Below are positions 42,506 to 51,366 of a stretch of DNA of 64,000 nt, piece after piece (position 1 is the stretch's first letter; the number at the start of each line of letters is the position of its first letter). A program made the translations under genes and the position numbers. The stretch lies in contig MVIG01000009.1 of assembly GCA_002086835.1 (NCBI GenBank), positions 62,001-126,000 of the forward strand, given 5' to 3'. Below the pieces are notes generated by a model. That model searched no databases and had not been told where the DNA came from. It worked only from the letters and a program-made list of their open reading frames with translations. Source of the DNA: Mycolicibacterium porcinum. GTDB lineage: Bacteria > Actinomycetota > Actinomycetes > Mycobacteriales > Mycobacteriaceae.

Positions 42506-43429
42506 GTGACCGTGGAGGACCAACCGAACGGACGTGACCGGCTGCGGGAGCTGCTCGACGCCGTCGTCGACGACGAGAACTCGGGCGTCGGCGACATGGC
42601 GCGCAGCAGTTACGCATCGGAGTTCCACTTCTCCCGGGAGGTGCGCAGACTCACGGGGGAGCCGCCTGCCGCACTGCGCCGGCGGGTCATGCTCGAGCGC
42701 GCAGCCTGGCGGCTGCAGCAGGGGGCCGGGGTGGCGGAGGTGGCCGACACCGAAGGGTGGTCGTCGGCGGAGGTGTTCTCCCGGGCCTTTCGCCGCGCGT
42801 TCGGTGTGCCACCGTCTCGCGCCGGCGATGTCGGGTTCCGGCTGACCGCTCCGAACGGTGTGCACTTCCATCCGCCACAGTCGTTGTGGTGCGACGCCGA
42901 TCCGGGGGAAGCCCGCGGTCCGGATATCGCGCAGTTCATGCTCGTGCACGATGTCGCCGACACCGAGTACCTGATCGGTGCGGCCGGCGAGCTCTCTGAA
43001 GAGCAATGGGCCCAGGACATTTCGCCGGGTCAGGTGGTCCTGGACTGGGACGGTCCAGAACCCAGCGTCGCATCGGTTCTCGGCGCGATCGTGTGGACCA
43101 AGGAGGTGTGGCTGGCGACCATCGAGGGCCGGGACTTTCCCTCGCGTGACACGACCGCCAAGGCGACCGCCGAGCAACTCGCCGGGCACCATCGCGACAT
43201 CGGAAAGCGTTGGACCACACTGATATCGGAGCACTCGGCAGCTGGAAGGCTGGGTGACACCGTGATCGACGCACTGTGCGATCCGCCGGAATCCTTTCAG
43301 CTGTACGGGATCATCGCGCACGTGCTGACCTATTCGGCGCATCGGCGAGCACTTGTTCGGGGCATGTTGGCCCGACAAGGCGTGGAAGTTGACCGGGGAG
43401 ACCCGCTGGAATGGATGAGGAGGGACTGA
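42506..43429 (+). CDS. AraC-type HTH plus DinB-domain protein, 307 aa
   Basis: Residues ~12-105 form an AraC-family DNA-binding domain (FHFSREVRRLTGEPPAALRRRVMLERAAWRL, then FSRAFRRAFGVPPS). Residues ~130-300 are a DinB-like helical bundle with LGAIVWTKEVWLA and VLTYSAHRR, which bear the metal-type histidines. Proteins of this fused type are common in actinobacteria and unassigned. GTG 42506 begins shortly after the nat gene. It ends just before the GTG of the reductase-domain gene, so the two are coupled. Confidence 0.8.
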   Translation: MTVEDQPNGRDRLRELLDAVVDDENSGVGDMARSSYASEFHFSREVRRLTGEPPAALRRRVMLERAAWRLQQGAGVAEVADTEGWSSAEVFSRAFRRAFGVPPSRAGDVGFRLTAPNGVHFHPPQSLWCDADPGEARGPDIAQFMLVHDVADTEYLIGAAGELSEEQWAQDISPGQVVLDWDGPEPSVASVLGAIVWTKEVWLATIEGRDFPSRDTTAKATAEQLAGHHRDIGKRWTTLISEHSAAGRLGDTVIDALCDPPESFQLYGIIAHVLTYSAHRRALVRGMLARQGVEVDRGDPLEWMRRD

Positions 43430-43963
43430 GTGGTGAAGACCGTCTATTACACCGCGTCGAGCCTGGACGGGTTCATCGTGGACACCGAGGACAGCCTGGA
43501 CTGGCTGATCACGCGCAACATCGACCAGCACGGTGCGTTCGGGTACGACGAGTTCATCAAAACCGTTGGTGCGTTGGTGATGGGATCGACGACCTACGAA
43601 TGGATCGTGAAGAACCATCCCGACGAGTGGGGGTACGAGCAGCCGACGTGGGTGCTGACCCATCGCCCGGAGATCATCTCCCCGGAGTATCCGGTGCAGG
43701 TGTTCTCAGGCGATATCGCTGAGCTACGCCCGAAGCTGGTCGAAGCCGCGGCCGGAAAGGATGTCTGGGTGGTCGGCGGCGGAGACGTCGCCGCCCAGTT
43801 CGTCACCGCGGGTCTGATCGACGAGATGATCGTCAGCTACGCACCCTGCACACTGGGCGCGGGAGCGCCGGTCCTGCCGGTCCGCTCGGAGTGGGCGCTG
43901 GCCGAGTCTGCGCCCAACGGTGACTTTGTCTGCGCCCGCTGGGTCAGGGCACCGGGCGACTGA
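43430..43963 (+). CDS. RibD-C/dihydrofolate-reductase-like protein, 177 aa
   Basis: DHFR-like RibD C-terminal domain: YYTASSLDGFIV at the start, VMGSTTYEW and VWVVGGGDVAAQF, all typical of the family. Such proteins reduce flavin- or pterin-like compounds and some act as unspecific reductases. It starts on the base after the preceding stop (TGA-GTG). The 3' end overlaps the convergent tetR gene by 20 bp. Confidence 0.88.
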   Translation: MVKTVYYTASSLDGFIVDTEDSLDWLITRNIDQHGAFGYDEFIKTVGALVMGSTTYEWIVKNHPDEWGYEQPTWVLTHRPEIISPEYPVQVFSGDIAELRPKLVEAAAGKDVWVVGGGDVAAQFVTAGLIDEMIVSYAPCTLGAGAPVLPVRSEWALAESAPNGDFVCARWVRAPGD

Positions 43964-44591
43964 TCCGGGGCACGCCGTTGCGCCGGACGAATTCCCTTGA
44001 CTTGATCAGGAATTCGAGCTGGCGGGAGACGTCGTGCAACGGGTCGACCGACCGGGACGAGCGGCACAGCACCACGGCGCCCTCCAGGGTGGCGATGCAC
44101 ATCACCGCCAGGGAGGATGCGTCGGATTCGTCGAAGCCGTCGGCGGTGAAGGCCGCAGTCAGCGCGGCGCGCCAGCGGTCGAAGATGGCAGCGGCGGCTG
44201 CGGCGAGCTCGGGTTCTTCGTCCGGCGCGGCGATCGCCACCGCGACCACCGGACAGCCCGCCGTGAAATCGCTTCCGGTGAGGACCCGTTCCCAGAACTC
44301 GACGAATCGGTGTACCAGATCCCATGCACTGTCGGAAGATTCGGAACCGACGATGCTGCCGATGGTGTTCGCGGCGAACTGCAGGGCCTCGGTCAGGATC
44401 TGACGGCGGCCGCCGGGAAAGTGGTGGTACACCGAACCGCGTGGTGCGCCGCTACGAGTCAGCACCTCATCGATGGTGACACCGGCGGCGCCGCGCTCGC
44501 GCAGCACCTCGACCGCGCTGCCGAGCATGCGGGCGCGGGTGGAGCCGCGCTTGTTCCGCGGCTTCGCGGCGGTGTCAGGCGACCCGGTCAT
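43944..44591 (-). CDS. TetR-family regulator (AcrR/YxaF-like), 215 aa
   Basis: Helix-turn-helix at residues ~17-62 (MLGSAVEVLRERGAAGVTIDEVLTRSGAPRGSVYHHFPGGRRQIL), in which SVYHHFPGGR is typical of the YxaF/LmrA subgroup with its TetR_C_7-like C-terminus. ATG 44591 gives a normal length; further upstream the frame holds no typical residues. It is convergent with the RibD-C gene. Palindromes lie further upstream. Target genes are unknown. Confidence 0.85.
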   Translation of the reverse strand: MTGSPDTAAKPRNKRGSTRARMLGSAVEVLRERGAAGVTIDEVLTRSGAPRGSVYHHFPGGRRQILTEALQFAANTIGSIVGSESSDSAWDLVHRFVEFWERVLTGSDFTAGCPVVAVAIAAPDEEPELAAAAAAIFDRWRAALTAAFTADGFDESDASSLAVMCIATLEGAVVLCRSSRSVDPLHDVSRQLEFLIKSREFVRRNGVPRISRPVP

Positions 44592-44909
44592 GCAGGAATT
44601 GCGAGGAACAGCGAAGCAGCATCCGCGGCGTGATGGTGCGGACCGCCGGGGTGTGCGGTGTGTGAACCCGGCGAGTGAACCGGTGGCCGGCGAGGTTGAG
44701 CTCAACAACCCACATCGCGCACCGCCCTTCTATGTCATCCACCATAGAAATGATGGAATCCTCGCATGCCTTCGAGTATCCAACGAACATGCTTGTGCAC
44801 AAGAGACTAGCAGGTGAACGGCTTCTGAACAGGTCCCGCTCCGGGCTGGTTGGTCACACTCGAATTATGATGACTTGCATAATTGTGTAGGTCGGCGTTG
44901 ACTGCCACC
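44592..44909. promoter_or_regulatory. 318-bp intergenic region with palindromes between tetR and echA1
   Basis: No convincing protein gene. It contains TTCTATG-N8-CATAGAA (44728-44749) and the 12-bp palindrome CTTGTGCACAAG (44792-44803). The segment near 44865-44890 is unusually AT-rich (ATGATGACTTGCATAATTG) and may carry the echA1 promoter. A possible 75-codon minus-strand frame here shows no family resemblance. Confidence 0.5.
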
Positions 44910-45707
44910 ATGACGACAGACCCGGCCTTCGACACCCTCACGCTGCGGCGGGACGGCCATGTTTTGCTGATCGGGCTGAACCGCCCCGAGAAACGCAACG
45001 CGTTCAACGTCGCGATGCTCACCGAGCTCGCCCTCGCGTACGGACTGCTCGAATTCGATGACGCCCTGCGGGTCGGCGTGCTGTTCGCGCATGGCGAGCA
45101 CTTCACCGCCGGCCTCGATCTCGTCGACGTCGCACCATATGTGGCCAGCGGCGATCTGCCCATGCCCGAGGGCGGGCGGGACCCGTGGCGCCTCGACGGC
45201 GACTGGACCAAGCCCGTCGTCGCCGCGGCCCAGGGCCGATGCCTGACGCTCGGTATCGAACTGCTGCTGGCCGCGGACATCCGGGTGGCGGCCCAGGACA
45301 CGCGGTTCGCCCAGATCGAGGTGCTGCGCGGCATCTACCCGTTCGGCGGTGCGACCTTGCGGCTACCGCGCCAGACAGGCTGGGGCAATGCCATGCGGTG
45401 GCTGCTCACCGGTGACGAGTTCGACGCCGCCGAGGCGCACCGCATCGGGCTGGTCCAGGAAGTCGCGCCGGATGGGGATGCAGCGCTGGCCCGAGCCCGC
45501 GAGATCGCGCACACCATCGCCGATCGCGCTGCACCGCTCGGGGTCCGGGCCACCCTGGCCTCGGCGCACACCGCCCGCCGCGAAGGGGACGCGGCAGCGA
45601 TCGCGCGGCTACGGCCCGTGGTCGCCGAACTGTTCGGCACCGCCGACGCGGCCGAAGGGGTGCAGTCCTTCGTCGAACGCCGGGCCGCCAACTTTCAGGG
45701 CCGCTGA
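44910..45707 (+). CDS. echA1: Enoyl-CoA hydratase/isomerase family protein, EchA1-like, 265 aa
   Basis: Crotonase fold: LNRPEKRNAFN, the oxyanion segments HFTAGLDL and AAQGRCLTLGIELLLAADI. The first catalytic Glu of classical hydratases is not in its usual GGG-E form (RCLTLGIE), and the second acidic residue lies in EVLRGIYPFGG, so it may be an isomerase or hydrolase-like crotonase. Position left of an aldehyde dehydrogenase, methyltransferase and glycosyltransferase reproduces Rv0222-Rv0225. Confidence 0.88.
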   Translation: MTTDPAFDTLTLRRDGHVLLIGLNRPEKRNAFNVAMLTELALAYGLLEFDDALRVGVLFAHGEHFTAGLDLVDVAPYVASGDLPMPEGGRDPWRLDGDWTKPVVAAAQGRCLTLGIELLLAADIRVAAQDTRFAQIEVLRGIYPFGGATLRLPRQTGWGNAMRWLLTGDEFDAAEAHRIGLVQEVAPDGDAALARAREIAHTIADRAAPLGVRATLASAHTARREGDAAAIARLRPVVAELFGTADAAEGVQSFVERRAANFQGR

Positions 45708-45727
45708 GGTTTGGGCGCGCAGGGAAA

Positions 45728-45949
45728 CTAGCCCGCGGACTCCAGCGCCACGAGGGCAGCGGCCACCGCGAAGAACTTGTTCGATCCCAGCTGGCGCACG
45801 GTCTTGATGTTGAAGGCCGCGGCGAGGTGCTCGGCATCGGCGTCGGTGACGCCGGCCAGCGCTGCCGGCGAGGCATCCAGGATCTCCTTGAGCGACTTGT
45901 CCTCGTAGGCCTTGTCGAGCGACTTGGCCAGATCAACGGAAACTGCCAC
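45728..45949 (-). CDS. Small conserved helical protein, 73 aa
   Basis: A short, soluble, mostly helical protein (VDLAKSLDKAYEDKSLKEILDASPAALAGVTDADAEHL, then LGSNKFFAVAAALVAL). The phrase 'L.GVT..DA..L..AF.I.TV..LG.NKF' is recognisable in other actinobacterial small proteins and resembles a helix-hairpin-helix. GTG 45949 has AAGGAGG at ideal spacing, which strongly supports translation. It is monocistronic, flanked by a hairpin. Function unknown. Confidence 0.7.
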   Translation of the reverse strand: MAVSVDLAKSLDKAYEDKSLKEILDASPAALAGVTDADAEHLAAAFNIKTVRQLGSNKFFAVAAALVALESAG

Positions 45950-46022
45950 GGTGCCTCCTTGTTGTTGGGCCGCCCACCGTAGTTGCCCAACCTGAATGCA
46001 GGCTGTCCGTTTCCTGACCCAG

Positions 46023-46073
46023 CAGACGCGAATGTCCCGGAAAACCGTGGGTCTTCCGGGACATTTGCGTCTG
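46023..46073. terminator. 20-bp stem hairpin downstream of the aldehyde dehydrogenase gene
   Basis: CAGACGCGAATGTCCCGGAA (46023-46042) pairs with 46054-46073 with one mismatch and an 11-base loop. It begins 27 bp past the aldehyde dehydrogenase stop on the minus strand. CAGACGC...GCGTCTG stems are frequent after mycobacterial genes. Confidence 0.8.
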
Positions 46074-46099
46074 TTCGCGAGTATTACTCGCGCGGCGTG

Positions 46100-47575
46100 T
46101 TACTCCGGCGTGTAACCGAACGGCAGCAGCACACTCTTGGCTTGGGTGTAGGCGTCGATGCCCTCCGGGCCGTTCTCACGGCCGATGCCCGAGTTCTTGA
46201 ACCCGCCGAACGGGGCACCCGGATCGAAGGCATACATGTTCACCGCGTAGGTGCCGGTCCGGATCTTCGACGCGATCTCGACGGCCTTCGGGAAGTCGGT
46301 GGTGTACACGCTGCCGGCCAGGCCGTAGGGCGAGTCGTTGGCGATGCGCACCGCGTCCTCCTCGGTATCGAACGGGATGACCACGAGGACGGGCCCGAAG
46401 ATCTCCTCCTGGGCGATGGTCATCGAGTTGTCGACGTCGGCGAAGACGGTGGGCTGCACGAACCAGCCCGAATCCAGGCCCTCGGGGCGGCCACCGCCGG
46501 TGACGATGCGCGCACCCTCCTCGACACCCTTCTTGATGTAGCCCTCGACCCGGTCGCGCTGCTTCTCGGAGATCAGCGGGCCGATCATCGAGGCCGGATC
46601 GTCGGGCAGGCCGACCGGCATGGCGGCGACGGCGGCCGAGAGCTTCTCGACGACCTCGTCGTACCGCGACCGCGGGGCCAGGATGCGGGTCTGGCCGACA
46701 CAGGCCTGGCCGCAGTTCATCAGGCCGGAGAACACCAGCATCGGCAGCGTGGAGTCCACGTCGGCGTCCTCGAGGATGATCGCCGCGGACTTGCCGCCGA
46801 GTTCCAGGGTGCAGGGCTTGAGCTTCTCGGCGGCGATCTTGCCGATCTCCCTGCCGACGCCGCTGGAGCCGGTGAAGGTGAACTTGTCCAGCTCGGGGTT
46901 GGCAGTCAGAGCGCGACCGGTCTCCGGGCCGCCGGGCACCACCGAGAGCACGCCCTCGGGCAGCCCCGCCTCGGCGAGCACCTCGGCGAACAGGTTGGTG
47001 GTCAGCGGGGTCTCACCGGCCGGCTTGAGCACCACGGTGCAGCCGGCGAGCAGGGCCGGCCCCAGCTTGTTGCAGGCCAGGAAGAAGGGCACGTTCCAGG
47101 CGATGACGGCGCCGACGACGCCGATGGGCTCCTTGATGACCAGGGTCTGGCCGTAGATGCCGTCGCGGATGTCTTTCCAGTCGTACTTGTCAGCAGCGCC
47201 GGCGTAGTACTGCAGGCTCGACACACCCGCGCCGAACTGCATCATGTCGACGATGGTCGGCGGCTGGCCGGTCTCCAGCTTCAGCAGGTGTTTGAACTCC
47301 TCGGCCCGCTCGTTGATGAGCTCGACGGCCTTGGCCAGCACAGCCTGGCGCTCCTCGGGCGTCTTGTGGGGCCACGGGCCCTCGTCGAACGCCTTGCGGG
47401 CCGCGGCGCATGCGGCGTTGACGTCGGCCTCGGCGGCCAGCGGGACCTGGCCGACCTTCTCGCCGGTCGCGGGGGAGAAGACCTCGATGACCTCGGAGGT
47501 CGAGGGTTCGACCCACTGGCCACCGATGAACAGCTTGTCGAATTCGGTCTTGGCGACAGTTGCGCTCTGTGTCAT
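46100..47575 (-). CDS. Aldehyde dehydrogenase, Rv0223c-like, 491 aa
   Basis: ALDH with AWNVPFFLACNKL, the nucleotide motif FTGSSGVG, Glu in LELGGKSA and the nucleophile Cys in LMNCGQACVGQTR. Length matches Rv0223c (about 487). ATG 47575 precedes TQSATVAKTEFDKLF; the frame upstream has no typical sequence. A KstR-like box lies 34 bp upstream, and from memory Rv0223c belongs to the KstR regulon, so a role in steroid side-chain or fatty-aldehyde oxidation is likely. Confidence 0.93.
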   Translation of the reverse strand: MTQSATVAKTEFDKLFIGGQWVEPSTSEVIEVFSPATGEKVGQVPLAAEADVNAACAAARKAFDEGPWPHKTPEERQAVLAKAVELINERAEEFKHLLKLETGQPPTIVDMMQFGAGVSSLQYYAGAADKYDWKDIRDGIYGQTLVIKEPIGVVGAVIAWNVPFFLACNKLGPALLAGCTVVLKPAGETPLTTNLFAEVLAEAGLPEGVLSVVPGGPETGRALTANPELDKFTFTGSSGVGREIGKIAAEKLKPCTLELGGKSAAIILEDADVDSTLPMLVFSGLMNCGQACVGQTRILAPRSRYDEVVEKLSAAVAAMPVGLPDDPASMIGPLISEKQRDRVEGYIKKGVEEGARIVTGGGRPEGLDSGWFVQPTVFADVDNSMTIAQEEIFGPVLVVIPFDTEEDAVRIANDSPYGLAGSVYTTDFPKAVEIASKIRTGTYAVNMYAFDPGAPFGGFKNSGIGRENGPEGIDAYTQAKSVLLPFGYTPE

Positions 47576-47608
47576 GAGCGTCACATTACCTAGATTTCCT
47601 AGAAAAAC

Positions 47609-47622
47609 GAGAACCTGTTCCA
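47609..47622. promoter_or_regulatory. KstR-like box, one mismatch
   Basis: GAGAACCTGTTCCA fits T-N2-AAC-N2-GTT-N2-A apart from the first base (G for T). It lies 34 bp upstream of the aldehyde dehydrogenase start. A second near-palindromic stretch, CCTAGATTTCCTAG, overlaps the -10 region. Confidence 0.6.
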
Positions 47623-47631
47623 GTGAATGGA

Positions 47632-48405
47632 TCAGGAGGGCCGAAGAACGAGCACCAGATTGCTCACCAGGAACTCCCGCAACCCAGGTACCGAGGTCAT
47701 CCACCACGCCCATCGTGGGTGGTAGCGAGGAAATGCGGCGAGCAGCGCGCCGGTGGATCGCGCCCACTGCAGACCGTCGGCCGCGGACACCGCGAACAAC
47801 GACGAGCCGTAGTCGTTCTTGGGTCGATGACCGTGTTTGCGGGTGTACCGCTCGGCCGCCCGGGCTCCGCCCAGATAGTGCGTCAGACCCATCTCGTGGC
47901 CGCCGAACGGTCCCAGCCAAACGGTGTAGGACAGGATCGCCAGGCCACCGGGCTTCGTCACCCGCAGCATCTCGTTGCCCAGTCGCCACGGCTGCGGCAC
48001 GTGCTCGGCGACGTTCGAGGACAGGCAGATGTCGACGCTGTCGTCGGCGAACGGCAGGGCCATGCCGGAGGCCCGCACGAACGTGCCTTCCGTGGCGTCC
48101 GCCGCCGGTCCCGCGTGCATCTCCCGAGGATCCGGCTCCACTCCGATATAGCTCAGGCCGGCCTGATCGAACGCCGAGGCGAAGTAGCCGGGCCCGCCGC
48201 CCACGTCGAGCACGGTGCGTCCGGCCGCGGATTCACCGGTGGCCGTCGTCCACAGATCGGTGGTCATGGCGACGGTGTCGGCGGCCAGCGCCCCATAGAA
48301 ACGGGCCGGTTCGGTCTGCTCGAACCGGAATTGGGCCAGTAGGCGCACCGACCGGCTGAGGGTCGCCCGGCGGGCAAAGCGCGCCGAGATGTCGCTGGGC
48401 TGCAC
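47632..48405 (-). CDS. SAM-dependent methyltransferase, Rv0224c-like, 257 aa
   Basis: Class I methyltransferase: motif I VLDVGGGPGYFA, acidic VEPDP at the end of the second strand, and CLSSNVAEHVPQPW. Length and neighbours match Rv0224c, which is essential in M. tuberculosis by published transposon data as I recall. It lies between an aldehyde dehydrogenase and the divergent GT4 gene. The substrate is not determined but cell-envelope context is likely. Confidence 0.9.
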   Translation of the reverse strand: MQPSDISARFARRATLSRSVRLLAQFRFEQTEPARFYGALAADTVAMTTDLWTTATGESAAGRTVLDVGGGPGYFASAFDQAGLSYIGVEPDPREMHAGPAADATEGTFVRASGMALPFADDSVDICLSSNVAEHVPQPWRLGNEMLRVTKPGGLAILSYTVWLGPFGGHEMGLTHYLGGARAAERYTRKHGHRPKNDYGSSLFAVSAADGLQWARSTGALLAAFPRYHPRWAWWMTSVPGLREFLVSNLVLVLRPS

Positions 48406-48438
48406 CCGCCCAACCTACTGACCGGTACCCTCAACACG

Positions 48439-49608
48439 ATGTCTGCCCGTCCTGACCCACGCCTGCGGAGCGTCCTGCTCCTGTGCTGGCGTGACACCGG
48501 GCACCCCCAGGGTGGCGGTAGCGAGGCGTATCTGCAGCGGATCGGCGCATGCCTGGCCGACGACGGTGTCGCCGTCACGCTGCGCACCGCGCGCTATCCG
48601 GGGGCACCTCGGCGCGAAGTGGTCGACGGCGTGCAGATCAACCGGGCCGGCGGCCCCTACAGCGTGTACATCTGGGCGGGCCTGGCCATGGTGGCTTCCC
48701 GCGTCGGCCTCGGGCCGCTGCGCAAGGTCCGGCCCGACGTGGTCGTCGACACCCAGAACGGGCTGCCGTTCCTGGCGCGGCTGGCCTTCGGCCGCCGGGT
48801 CGCGGTGCTCGTGCACCACTGCCACCGGGAACTGTGGCCGGTGGCCGGCCCGATGAAAGGCCGCATCGGCTGGTTCGTCGAGTCGAAGCTTTCGCCGCGC
48901 CTGCACCGCCGCAACCAGTACGTCACCGTGTCGCTGCCCTCGGCCCGCGATCTCAACGAGCTCGGCGTCGACTCGGGCCGGATCGCGGTGGTGCGCAACG
49001 GACTCGACGAGGCTCCCGGCCCGACGCTGGAGCTGCCCCGGTCGACCAGCCCGCGGCTCGTGGTGCTGTCGCGGCTGGTGCCACACAAGCAGATCGAGGA
49101 CGCCCTGGAGGCGGTTGCCGCGCTGCGCACCGAGGTGCCGGGGCTGCACCTGGACATCCTCGGCGGTGGCTGGTGGCAGCAGCGCTTGATCGAGCACGCC
49201 GAGCTGCTCGGTATCACCGATTCGGTGACCTTCCACGGTCACGTCGATGAAGAGACCAAACATCGTGTGCTGCAGCAGAGTTGGGTGCATGTCCTGCCGT
49301 CCCGCAAAGAAGGTTGGGGACTTGCCGTCACCGAGGCCGCCCAGCACGGGGTGCCGACTATCGGCTACCGCGCATCCGGCGGGTTGACCGATTCGATCGT
49401 CGACGGGGTCACCGGGCTGTTGGTCGAGGATCGCGAAGCCCTGGTCGCGGGCATCCGCCAGCTGTTGAGTGACCCGGTGATGCGCGTGCAGCTGGGAAGC
49501 AAGGCGCAGACCCGCAGCGACGAATTCTCCTGGCGGCTCAGTGCGGACGCGATGCGCACCGTGCTGGGGTCCGTGCACGAGCGGCAGTACGTCAGCGGCC
49601 TGGTGTAG
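48439..49608 (+). CDS. GT4-type glycosyltransferase, Rv0225-like, 389 aa
   Basis: GT-B fold, family 4. The N-terminal loop GHPQGGGSEAYLQRIG is the acceptor-side motif and the C-terminal domain has the E-x7-E sugar-nucleotide motif in VLPSRKEGWGLAVTEAA. Retaining transfer from an NDP-sugar is expected. It is divergent from the methyltransferase by 33 bp. The next gene to the right, on the other strand, encodes a GT-C-like membrane protein. Probably builds a polysaccharide or glycolipid of the envelope. Confidence 0.93.
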   Translation: MSARPDPRLRSVLLLCWRDTGHPQGGGSEAYLQRIGACLADDGVAVTLRTARYPGAPRREVVDGVQINRAGGPYSVYIWAGLAMVASRVGLGPLRKVRPDVVVDTQNGLPFLARLAFGRRVAVLVHHCHRELWPVAGPMKGRIGWFVESKLSPRLHRRNQYVTVSLPSARDLNELGVDSGRIAVVRNGLDEAPGPTLELPRSTSPRLVVLSRLVPHKQIEDALEAVAALRTEVPGLHLDILGGGWWQQRLIEHAELLGITDSVTFHGHVDEETKHRVLQQSWVHVLPSRKEGWGLAVTEAAQHGVPTIGYRASGGLTDSIVDGVTGLLVEDREALVAGIRQLLSDPVMRVQLGSKAQTRSDEFSWRLSADAMRTVLGSVHERQYVSGLV

Positions 49609-49637
49609 CCGCACCGGTCGTTCCGCGAGGCGGTGCC

Positions 49638-49698
49638 GTTGACTTTGAAACCACGCACACCGCTACCCGCAAAAATGCAGCGTCAGCTCAAAGTCAAC
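49638..49698. terminator. Hairpin between convergent glycosyltransferase and membrane-protein genes
   Basis: GTTGACTTTGA (49638-49648) and TCAAAGTCAAC (49688-49698) are exact reverse complements across a 39-base spacer. It lies just after the GT4 stop and overlaps the last codon of the membrane-protein gene. Confidence 0.6.
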
Positions 49699-51346
49699 AA
49701 GAAGTTCTGGCTCGCCAGAAGCTGACCGCTATCCCGATCGCCCCGCCGGCCAGCACCCCCAGCCAGACCAGATGCGCCGCGATCAACACCCCTCGGTGAG
49801 GTGAAGCAGGGTGGTCGCCGCCGATCCGGTACAGCGCGATATCGCCATCCCGGTAAGCCACCGGAAGATCCAGTTCGGCAGGCATACCATTGGTTTCGAC
49901 CACCAGCCACCCGACACCGGCGTCGGCCATTGTCCGGCGATCGGCGCCCGAACGCAGCAGATCCTGGACTTCGCGGGCCCGTGTTCCCTCGCCGGGTACC
50001 ACCTGACCGCCGATCACCAGATCACCGGTCGAGAGCACCTCGGCACGCAGCCACCGGGGCAGCGGATCGAGCACCGGTGCGGCACCGGTCCAGTAGAACA
50101 ACCTCATGCTGTCCGGTGGGAGGGCCACCACCGGTCGGGGATCGGCGTTGATGTGGGCGGCCGCGGCCGCCCAGCCTGCCGGGTACTGCACCGCGCGCAT
50201 CTGATTGCCCACACCCCAGGCCAAGTCGGGCAACACCGCGATCAGCGCCGCACAACCCACCGCGGCCGAAGCCGCCAACGGCACCCGCAACCGGCGCAGC
50301 GTCACCGGAGCGGCAGCCGCGGCCAGTGTGTAGCCGGGCATGGCCAGGGCTACCCATTTCTGCCCGTCGCGCAGCACGCCGAGGCCGGGAACGGCGCGGA
50401 TCGTCGCATCGACGAACGCGAGCCCGGGGCCGGTGGCCATCGCCGCCGGGATCAGAACCGCCACCGCAGCCAGCACCAGCAGCGGTAGCACCGAGCGGTC
50501 TCGCGCCACCACCGGCAGACCCAGCGCCACGATGCCGAGCAGCACGGCGGTCGCCACTACCGCGAAAAGCGTTGTGCGCGAATCGGGTACCGCTTCACCG
50601 TTCCAGATGCCGCCCAGGCCGGCCAGGCTGCCCAGGGTGGCCAGGCCGCGTTCGGCCCTGGCGGCGAAGGCGTGGACGCCGGCCGCCGACTCCGGCGAGG
50701 ACACCGTTCCACCGACGGCTGCGGACACCAGCCAGGGCGACGCGGCAAGGACAGCGGACCCGAGTGCGAGGGCGCAGGCCCGCAGCCGCGTCCATCCGGC
50801 GCCGGGGGCCGCGACGCACACGAGCGCGACCGTTGCGGCCAGCATCAGGCCCGTCGGCGTCAACCCGGCCAACGCGATCCAGAACAGCAGGCCCCACGCC
50901 GCCGCAGCGCCCGGCATCGTGCGCAGCCGCAGCACACAGACCGCCACCCAGGGCAGGCAGCCATAGCCGACCAGCAGGCTCCAGTGCCCCTGCAGCAGTC
51001 GTTCGGCCACATACGGATTCCAGATGGCCAGAGTCGCCGCAAGGAACTGGCCGGGTGAACCGGACCCAAGGACTGTCGAGGCGAGCCGCGCGGCGCCCCA
51101 GCTGGCCAGCCACAGACCGGCCACCAGCAAGATCTTGACCACCACGCCGCCGTCGAGGACGGCGGAGGTCAGAGCGACGAAGAAATCCTGGGGCAGTGCC
51201 CGGGGTGCGGCCTCGGTCAGACCGAGCGCCGCGTCGGTCAGGTAGGACCGCGGAGTGGAGACAGCGTCGCGCAAAAGCAGGTAACCGGGTCCCAACAGGG
51301 GCCCGGTTACCAGTAGCGACAGTGCCAGCGCATAGGCAGGCAGCAC
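49694..51346 (-). CDS. Polytopic membrane protein, GT-C-like, Rv0226c-like, 550 aa
   Basis: About 11-12 membrane helices with the N-terminal layout of GT-C glycosyltransferases or their relatives: a long first external loop (TPRSYLTDAALGLTEAAPRALPQDFFVAL), then AIWNPYVAERLLQGHWSLLVGY. The C-terminal ~130 residues form an extracytoplasmic domain. GTG 51346 is the first usable start after the overlap with pgfA's end (gap of 20 bp), though the true start may lie a little upstream. Neighbours match Rv0226c. Confidence 0.82.
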   Translation of the reverse strand: MLPAYALALSLLVTGPLLGPGYLLLRDAVSTPRSYLTDAALGLTEAAPRALPQDFFVALTSAVLDGGVVVKILLVAGLWLASWGAARLASTVLGSGSPGQFLAATLAIWNPYVAERLLQGHWSLLVGYGCLPWVAVCVLRLRTMPGAAAAWGLLFWIALAGLTPTGLMLAATVALVCVAAPGAGWTRLRACALALGSAVLAASPWLVSAAVGGTVSSPESAAGVHAFAARAERGLATLGSLAGLGGIWNGEAVPDSRTTLFAVVATAVLLGIVALGLPVVARDRSVLPLLVLAAVAVLIPAAMATGPGLAFVDATIRAVPGLGVLRDGQKWVALAMPGYTLAAAAAPVTLRRLRVPLAASAAVGCAALIAVLPDLAWGVGNQMRAVQYPAGWAAAAAHINADPRPVVALPPDSMRLFYWTGAAPVLDPLPRWLRAEVLSTGDLVIGGQVVPGEGTRAREVQDLLRSGADRRTMADAGVGWLVVETNGMPAELDLPVAYRDGDIALYRIGGDHPASPHRGVLIAAHLVWLGVLAGGAIGIAVSFWRARTSC

Positions 51347-51366
51347 GGCGGAGCGCAGACGCAGGT

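Noticed and set aside
20799..44591. Genomic island carried by a mobile element
   Set aside because: No integrase, transposase, tRNA end or flanking direct repeat was found, and base composition looks like the neighbours, so mobility is not claimed.
44575..44802. Possible 75-codon minus-strand gene upstream of tetR
   Set aside because: No recognisable family, no good ribosome site seen, and it overlaps palindromic DNA; kept only as intergenic region.
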